A DNA stretch of 37,335 nt from Paracoccaceae bacterium (GTDB lineage: Bacteria > Pseudomonadota > Alphaproteobacteria > Rhodobacterales > Rhodobacteraceae): positions 1 to 37,335 of the forward strand of contig JAFIEO010000055.1 of the NCBI GenBank assembly GCA_020832445.1. The letters run 5' to 3'. Each line of letters starts with the position of its first letter. Within the stretch, counting starts at the first letter, position 1. Shown in pieces: positions 32,572 through 37,335 of this stretch. A program made the position numbers and the translations under genes. The notes beneath the pieces were generated by a model. That model had not been told where the DNA came from, searched no databases, and saw only the letters and a program-made list of their open reading frames with translations.

Positions 32572-32580
32572 GGGGTCGTC

Positions 32581-33417
32581 ATGTCTGCACGCGCCAATAT
32601 CCTGCGCAGTTCCGCCGCCCATGCGATCCTGATCGCCTATACGGTGCTGGCATTGTATCCGGTGGTGCTGATCGTCATCAATTCGATGAAATCACGCCGC
32701 GCCATTTTCAACGACCCGCTGTCGCTGCCCACGCGCGAAACATTCGATCTGGTGGGGTTTCATACGGTGCTGGAGCAGGGCAATTTCCTGCTGTATTTCC
32801 AGAATTCCATGATTGTCACTGTGGCATCGCTGTTTTTCGTGCTGCTGTTCGGGGCAATGGCGGCGTTTGCGCTGGCCGAATACCGCTTTCGCGGCAATCT
32901 GCTGATGGCGCTGTATCTGGCGCTTGGCATCATGATCCCCATCCGGCTGGGCACAGTGGCTATTCTGGAAATCATGGTTGCGGCAAATCTGGTCAACACG
33001 CTGACGGCGCTGATCCTTGTCTATACCGCGCAGGGCCTGCCGCTGGCGGTGTTCATCTTGTCGGAATTCATGCGGCAGGTGTCGGATGATCTGAAGAATG
33101 CCGCGCGGATTGACGGGTTAAGCGAATACCGCATCTTCTTTACCATCGCGCTGCCGCTGGTGCGCCCTGCCATGGCGACCGTGGGCGTATTCACCATGAT
33201 CCCCATCTGGAACGACCTGTGGTTCCCGCTGATCCTTGCACCGGGGGAAGCCACCAAGACACTGACACTGGGCAGCCAGATTTTCCTTGGCCAGTATGTC
33301 ACCAACTGGAACGCGGTTCTGGCGGCGCTGACACTGGCAATCTTTCCGGTGGTGGTGCTGTATCTGATCTTCTCGCGTCAATTGATCCGGGGCATTACAA
33401 AGGGGGCCGTGAAATGA
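32581..33417 (+). CDS. ABC sugar permease, MalG-like
   Basis: A 278-residue CUT1 permease with six predicted helices. The EAA loop reads LKNAARIDGLSEYRIFFTIA (about 171-190), followed by LPLVRPAMATVGVF, the MalG pattern. It pairs with the MalF-like subunit and the ATPase encoded at 34460. Its stop overlaps the oxidoreductase start as ATGA (33414-33417), so that enzyme is made together with the transporter. Confidence 0.95.
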   Translation: MSARANILRSSAAHAILIAYTVLALYPVVLIVINSMKSRRAIFNDPLSLPTRETFDLVGFHTVLEQGNFLLYFQNSMIVTVASLFFVLLFGAMAAFALAEYRFRGNLLMALYLALGIMIPIRLGTVAILEIMVAANLVNTLTALILVYTAQGLPLAVFILSEFMRQVSDDLKNAARIDGLSEYRIFFTIALPLVRPAMATVGVFTMIPIWNDLWFPLILAPGEATKTLTLGSQIFLGQYVTNWNAVLAALTLAIFPVVVLYLIFSRQLIRGITKGAVK

Positions 33418-34439
33418 TCCGTGTTCTGGTGACGGGGCTGGGCCAGATGGGCCTTAGCCATGCGCTGGCTTATGCCAAACTGCCCGAGTTTCAGGTTGTG
33501 GGGCTGGTGAACCGGTCCGATGTGGCCCTGCCCGATGCGCTGGCGCATCTGGACATTGACCGCGATTTCGACGCAGCACTGGCACGGCTGAAGCCCGATA
33601 TGGTGGCCATCGCCACCTATTCCGACAGCCATGCGGCCTATGCGATCAAGGCTATGAAGGCGGGTGCACATGTGTTTGTCGAAAAGCCGCTGGCCACGAC
33701 TGTGGCCGAGTGTCAGGCCGTGGCCGATACCGCCGCGCGCACGGGTCGCAAGCTGATGGTGGGCCATATCCTGCGCCATCACCCGACATGGATTGCGCTG
33801 ATTGCAGCGGCGCGCGACATGGGGCCGCCCTATGTGTTTCGCCTGAACCTGAACCAGCGTTCAAGCGGGCCGGCATGGGATATTCATAAAGCGCTGATGC
33901 AATCGACCCCGCCCATTGTGGATTGCGGCGTGCATTATGTCGATGTCATGTGCCAGATCACCGATGCCGCCCCCGTGGAAGTGCGCGGGATGGGCCTGCG
34001 CCTGTCAGATGAAATTGCGCCCGATATGTATAATTACGGGCATTTTCAGGTGATTTTCGCAGACGGGTCTTGCGGGTGGTATGAAGCGGGCTGGGGCCCG
34101 ATGATGTCAGAGACCGCGCATTTCGTCAAAGATGTGATTTCACCGCAAGGGGCCGTGTCCCTGCGCGCGCCCCAAGGCGTGGGGTCCGCCGATGTGGAAG
34201 GGCACACAGCCGCCGACCATCTGATCCATGCGCCCGCAGGACAGGGTGAATCCGTCACCACATTCGCGGACAGCCCCGGCCATCAGGGCCTGTGCGACTT
34301 GCAGGCCGCCGCGATGGCGCGCGCCATCGCGCAAGATCACGACATGTCGCGCCATATCAACGATGCCGTGCGGTCTGTCGCCGTCTGTCTGGCCGCGGAT
34401 GAAAGCGTGCGCACGGGCAAGACCGTGCGCATCGCATAA
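33414..34439 (+). CDS. Gfo/Idh/MocA-family oxidoreductase
   Basis: A 341-residue NAD(P)-dependent enzyme. The nucleotide-binding motif is [20 protein letters not shown] (4-23), with a glycine pattern GxGxx[13 protein letters not shown] (about 89-100) carries the invariant EKP lysine, and [11 protein letters not shown] (about 173-183) supplies the catalytic histidine region. It sits inside an amino-sugar transport operon, so the substrate is probably an N-acetylated sugar or a glycoside thereof. The same fold includes NAD-dependent glycosidases (GH109) that act by transient oxidation, so a glycosidase is possible as well as a plain dehydrogenase. The ATG at 33414 overlaps the permease stop. 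Confidence 0.9.
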   Translation: MIRVLVTGLGQMGLSHALAYAKLPEFQVVGLVNRSDVALPDALAHLDIDRDFDAALARLKPDMVAIATYSDSHAAYAIKAMKAGAHVFVEKPLATTVAECQAVADTAARTGRKLMVGHILRHHPTWIALIAAARDMGPPYVFRLNLNQRSSGPAWDIHKALMQSTPPIVDCGVHYVDVMCQITDAAPVEVRGMGLRLSDEIAPDMYNYGHFQVIFADGSCGWYEAGWGPMMSETAHFVKDVISPQGAVSLRAPQGVGSADVEGHTAADHLIHAPAGQGESVTTFADSPGHQGLCDLQAAAMARAIAQDHDMSRHINDAVRSVAVCLAADESVRTGKTVRIA

Positions 34440-34459
34440 CCAATACCAAGGAGGGCCTG

Positions 34460-35461
34460 ATGGGCAATCTGACACTTGATAAAGTCTGCAAGTCCTTCGG
34501 CACGGTCGATGTGATCCGCGAAGTTGACCTGACGGTGAATGACGGCGAATTCTGTGTCTTTGTCGGCCCCTCGGGGTGCGGAAAATCCACGTTGCTGCGC
34601 ATGATCGCGGGGCTGGAAGACATCACATCCGGCGAGGTGAAGATTGACGGGGCGGTGGTCAACACCACCCCGCCATCACAGCGCGAAATTGCGATGGTGT
34701 TTCAATCCTACGCGCTTTATCCGCATCTGAATGTGCGCGACAATATGGGGCTGGGGCTGAAACAGGCGGGCCAGCCGCGCGCGCAAGTCACGCAAACGGT
34801 AGATCGTGCGGCAAAAATGCTGGATCTGGACGCCTATCTGACGCGCCGGCCTGCGGAATTATCGGGCGGGCAGCGCCAGCGCGTGGCCATTGGCCGCGCC
34901 ATTGTGCGCAAGCCCAAGCTGTTTTTGTTTGACGAACCGCTGTCCAATCTGGATGCGGCGCTGCGCGTGCAAACCCGCATTGAGATTGCCAACCTGCACC
35001 GCGAGTTGGGCGCGACCATGATCTATGTGACCCATGATCAGGTCGAGGCCATGACACTGGCCGACCGGATTGTGGTGTTGCGCGACGGTCGCATTGAACA
35101 GGTCGGCGCCCCGATGGAGCTGTATAAAAACCCCGCGAATGAATTCGTCGCGGGCTTCATCGGGTCGCCCAAGATGAACTTTCTTGACGCGCCCGCGCTG
35201 GGCGTGGCGGGCAAAAGCCTTGGTATTCGCCCCGAACACCTGACCTTGTCGCAGGATAAGGGCATGATCGAAGGGCGCATTAGCCATGTGGAACAACTGG
35301 GCGGTGAAACGCTGATTTACCTACGCGCAGACCCGCATGGCCTGATTACCGTGCGCCTGTTTGGTGAACACGCCGCCGAGATCAATGACCGCGCCTTTGT
35401 GACCCCCGACATGGCCCGCGCGTTTCATTTTGGCGCAGATGGACAGCGCCTGAGCATGTGA
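34460..35461 (+). CDS. ABC transporter ATPase, MalK/UgpC type
   Basis: A 333-residue ATPase that powers the importer. Walker A is GPSGCGKST (36-44), the Q-loop glutamine is Q82 in VFQSYALYP, the signature LSGGQ is at 134-138, Walker B ends in FDEP (157-160), and the switch histidine is H192 in YVTHDQ. A C-terminal TOBE-type regulatory domain (about 235-333) is typical of MalK/UgpC. AAGGAGG precedes the ATG (ACCAAGGAGGGCCTG). Database labels often read 'glycerol-3-phosphate', but context points to an amino sugar. It is the last transporter gene before murQ. Confidence 0.95.
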   Translation: MGNLTLDKVCKSFGTVDVIREVDLTVNDGEFCVFVGPSGCGKSTLLRMIAGLEDITSGEVKIDGAVVNTTPPSQREIAMVFQSYALYPHLNVRDNMGLGLKQAGQPRAQVTQTVDRAAKMLDLDAYLTRRPAELSGGQRQRVAIGRAIVRKPKLFLFDEPLSNLDAALRVQTRIEIANLHRELGATMIYVTHDQVEAMTLADRIVVLRDGRIEQVGAPMELYKNPANEFVAGFIGSPKMNFLDAPALGVAGKSLGIRPEHLTLSQDKGMIEGRISHVEQLGGETLIYLRADPHGLITVRLFGEHAAEINDRAFVTPDMARAFHFGADGQRLSM

Positions 35462-35496
35462 TAAACCCGCAAAACCGACATAAAAGGCCCGTATGC

Positions 35497-36384
35497 ATGA
35501 CCGAATTTTCCGACCCCCGCTACCGTGATCTGGACCGCTGGGACAGCCTGACCGCCCTGCGCGCCATCTGGGAAAGCCAGATGGCCGCGATTGCCAGCAT
35601 TGGCCCTGCCCTGCCCGCGCTGGCCGATCTGGTCGAGGGGGCCTTGCCCCGCCTGCGCGCGGGCGGGCGGCTGGTCTATGCGGGCGCGGGCACATCCATC
35701 CGCATTGCCGTGCAGGATGGCACCGAACTTGGGCCGACCTTCAACTGGCCCGACGCGCGCACGCAGTATCTGATTGCGGGCGGTGAAGCGGCGTTGAAGC
35801 TGGGCATTGAAGGCGCGGAAGACGACGCAGATGATGCCCGCGATCAGGTGGCGCGCGCAGGTATTGACGCGCGCGATGTTGTCATCGGAATTGCCGCAAG
35901 CGGGCGCACCCCCTTTACGGTGGCGGCGGTGGCGCGCGCGCGCGCGGCGGGCGCGCTGACCATCGGGATTGCGTGCAATGGCGGCACCCCCCTTCTGGAC
36001 GCAGCGGAACATGCCATCACCACTGAAACCGGCGCCGAAGTGCTGGCAGGGTCCACCCGCATGAAGGCAGGCACGGCGCAAAAGGTGGTTCTGAACATGA
36101 TTTCCACGCAGATCATGGTGCGGCTGGGCCATGTGCATGATGGGCTGATGGTCGATATGCGGCCCCAGAACATCAAGCTGCGGGGGCGCGCGCAGGCTAT
36201 GGTCCAGCGCATTTCGGGTGTGCCTGCGCAGGCGGCCACAGCCGCGCTGGAAAAATGCGACTGGCAGGTGAAACCGGCAGTGCTGGTCGCCATGGGCGCG
36301 ACCCCTGACGGCGCGGATGCCGCACTTGACCGCGCAGGCGGCATATTGCGCGACGCCATGGCCGCACAGCAGGCCGCGTCATGA
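35497..36384 (+). CDS. murQ: N-acetylmuramic acid 6-phosphate etherase
   Basis: A 295-residue SIS-domain etherase that splits MurNAc-6-phosphate into GlcNAc-6-phosphate and D-lactate. YAGAGTSIRIAV (61-72) is the phosphate-binding loop. The catalytic acids are E77 in DGTELGPTF and D109 in EGAEDD, matching E83 and D115 of the E. coli enzyme. LAGSTRMKAGTAQKVVLNMI is the family signature. The usual CPPTF is LGPTF here, with the glutamate kept. A GTG at 35458 would add 13 residues and overlap the ATPase gene; the ATG at 35497 fits family length. Its presence is the best evidence that MurNAc is a substrate of this locus. It overlaps gntR by four bases. Confidence 0.93.
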   Translation: MTEFSDPRYRDLDRWDSLTALRAIWESQMAAIASIGPALPALADLVEGALPRLRAGGRLVYAGAGTSIRIAVQDGTELGPTFNWPDARTQYLIAGGEAALKLGIEGAEDDADDARDQVARAGIDARDVVIGIAASGRTPFTVAAVARARAAGALTIGIACNGGTPLLDAAEHAITTETGAEVLAGSTRMKAGTAQKVVLNMISTQIMVRLGHVHDGLMVDMRPQNIKLRGRAQAMVQRISGVPAQAATAALEKCDWQVKPAVLVAMGATPDGADAALDRAGGILRDAMAAQQAAS

Positions 36385-37115
36385 GTTTGCACCACGATCT
36401 TCTGGCCTCGCGCGCAGAAGACACGCCCATCTATGTCCGGCTGGCCGCGATTTTGCGCGAGAAGGTCCAGCAAGGGGAGTTTGCGGTGGGCGATGCGCTG
36501 CCATCCGAGCGCGACATTGCCGAACGCATGGCGGTGTCACGCGTCACGGTGCGCAAGGCGATTGACCTGTTGATGCGCGAAGGCGTGCTGTCGCGCAAAC
36601 ACGGGTCCGGCACCTATATCGCGCCGCGCATTGAACAGCCGTCCTCCATGCTGGCGGGGTTTTCCGAAGATCTGCGCAGGCGCGGGCTGGTGGCGGGGTC
36701 TGTCTGGCTGGAAAAATCGACCGACACCGCATCGCCTGATGAGGTGATTGCCTTCGGGCTGGCAGTGAATGCGCGCGTCAAACGGTTCCGGCGCATTCGC
36801 ACGGCAAATGGCGAACCGCTGGCGCTGGAGCATGCCATCATTCCCGAAACCTACCTGCCTGATCATGACAGTGTGGAGAATTCGCTTTATGCGGCCCTTG
36901 ATGCAGTGGGCAACAAGCCGGTCACGGGGCTTCAGCGCGTCACGGCATCGCTTGCATCTGAGGAAGAGGCGCAGAACCTTGGTGTGCCCAGCGGGGCGGC
37001 AGTGTTGCGGATTGAACGACGCGGCTACCTGAGTGACGGCACCATGGTGGAGTTAACAAGATCGGCCTATCGCGGGGACCGTTATGATTTTGTCAGCGAA
37101 TTGCGCGAGATCTGA
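36381..37115 (+). CDS. GntR-family regulator with UTRA domain (HutC/NagR type)
   Basis: A 244-residue transcription factor. The winged helix-turn-helix covers about 14-80 (ALPSERDIAERMAVSRVTVR followed by GVLSRKHGSGTYIA). The UTRA effector domain covers about 90-235 with FGLAVNARVKRFRRIRTANG and the C-terminal VELTRSAYRGDRYDF. Relatives such as NagR/DasR bind GlcN-6-P or GlcNAc-6-P and repress amino-sugar genes. The likely sites are the two inverted 16-bp elements at 30039-30054 and 30219-30234. As the last gene of the operon it should be autoregulated. Repeat copy D follows 32 bases after the stop. Confidence 0.93.
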   Translation: MSLHHDLLASRAEDTPIYVRLAAILREKVQQGEFAVGDALPSERDIAERMAVSRVTVRKAIDLLMREGVLSRKHGSGTYIAPRIEQPSSMLAGFSEDLRRRGLVAGSVWLEKSTDTASPDEVIAFGLAVNARVKRFRRIRTANGEPLALEHAIIPETYLPDHDSVENSLYAALDAVGNKPVTGLQRVTASLASEEEAQNLGVPSGAAVLRIERRGYLSDGTMVELTRSAYRGDRYDFVSELREI

Positions 37116-37147
37116 CACGGGCGTGACGGGGATGTTGGGGCATGGAC

Positions 37148-37322
37148 AAAGCCCGCGCTATCGGTGGGCCGGGGTCTGCCGATCCGACGTGTGAGACACG
37201 CAGTTTATGCAAGCTGCATACCCCTACCTTAATGGCTTGGCGTGCCGCTGGCCAAATCGGCAGGCCGCGGGACGGCCCGCCGATGGCGCGGCGGGGGGCG
37301 GCCCTTGGTCCCCGCCAGTTGG
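37148..37322 (+). repeat. structured intergenic repeat, copy D
   Basis: Same family as A-C. It begins AAAGCCCGCGCTATCGG and ends near TTGG at 37319-37322; the last 40 bases are more diverged than in other copies. The outer arms pair with two G.U wobbles on the plus strand. Internal hairpins are CGTGT-GAG-ACACG (37188-37200), TATGC...GCATA, and TTGGC-9 nt-GCCAA (37237-37255). The left flank from about 37127 also resembles the flank of copy C. It fills the region after gntR; no gene is seen there. Confidence 0.83.
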
Positions 37323-37335
37323 AAAATACCACCCC

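Noticed and set aside
14469-37322. Insertion sequence or transposon bounded by the repeats
   Set aside because: No transposase frame lies between any copies, and the intervening DNA is ordinary chromosomal genes in two mixed orientations.
1-37335. tRNA, rRNA or known riboswitch genes
   Set aside because: I looked for tRNA-like cloverleaf ends, conserved TTCGA arms and recognisable riboswitch cores and found none that held up by eye; a tRNAscan/Infernal run would be decisive.

Overview
The window is GC-rich DNA from an alphaproteobacterium, most likely a member of the Rhodobacteraceae. The main reasons are a complete Rhodobacter capsulatus-type gene transfer agent (GTA) cluster, a ribosomal protein L21 with a C-terminal helix-hairpin-helix extension, and the codon character. 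I cannot name the species from sequence alone.

Positions 1-14298 (all minus strand) hold the GTA structural cluster in canonical order, from small terminase (orfg1) to the host-specificity tail protein (orfg15), including the small genes orfg3.5 and orfg10.1. All 17 reading frames are intact, many overlap by ATGA, and there is no integrase, lysis module or replication gene. This argues for a domesticated GTA rather than a prophage. Positions 14468-18372 hold an SLC13-type permease, a lower-GC leucine-rich-repeat gene and two copies of a structured intergenic repeat. Positions 18373-26288 are ordinary chromosome: a YmdB-family phosphoesterase, a small lipoprotein, moaA, eda, an L,D-transpeptidase, a membrane-anchored cytochrome c, a class-I amidotransferase, two GNAT acetyltransferases and the rplU-rpmA operon with a clear intrinsic terminator. 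An 87-residue orphan gene follows.

Positions 26935-37115 form a divergent amino-sugar regulon. The leftward operon encodes a BadF-type kinase, a SIS-domain isomerase/deaminase and NagA. The rightward operon encodes an ABC sugar importer (binding protein, two permeases, ATPase), a Gfo/Idh/MocA oxidoreductase, a MurQ etherase and a GntR/UTRA regulator. Together they should import, phosphorylate and degrade N-acetylglucosamine and/or N-acetylmuramic acid to fructose 6-phosphate without a PTS. The shared promoter region carries a 16-bp element twice in inverted orientation, each copy lying between the -35 and -10 of one promoter; it is the likely operator of the regulator.

The least explained structure is a family of four ~175-bp intergenic repeats (14468-14641, 18115-18289, 20878-21053, 37148-37322), each placed downstream of a stop codon. 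They share strongly conserved outer arms that pair into a long stem. The arms enclose small hairpins whose sequences differ between copies while pairing and loop length are kept. G.U wobbles on one strand, where the other strand would have A.C mismatches, suggest a structured RNA read in one direction. I do not recognise this family.
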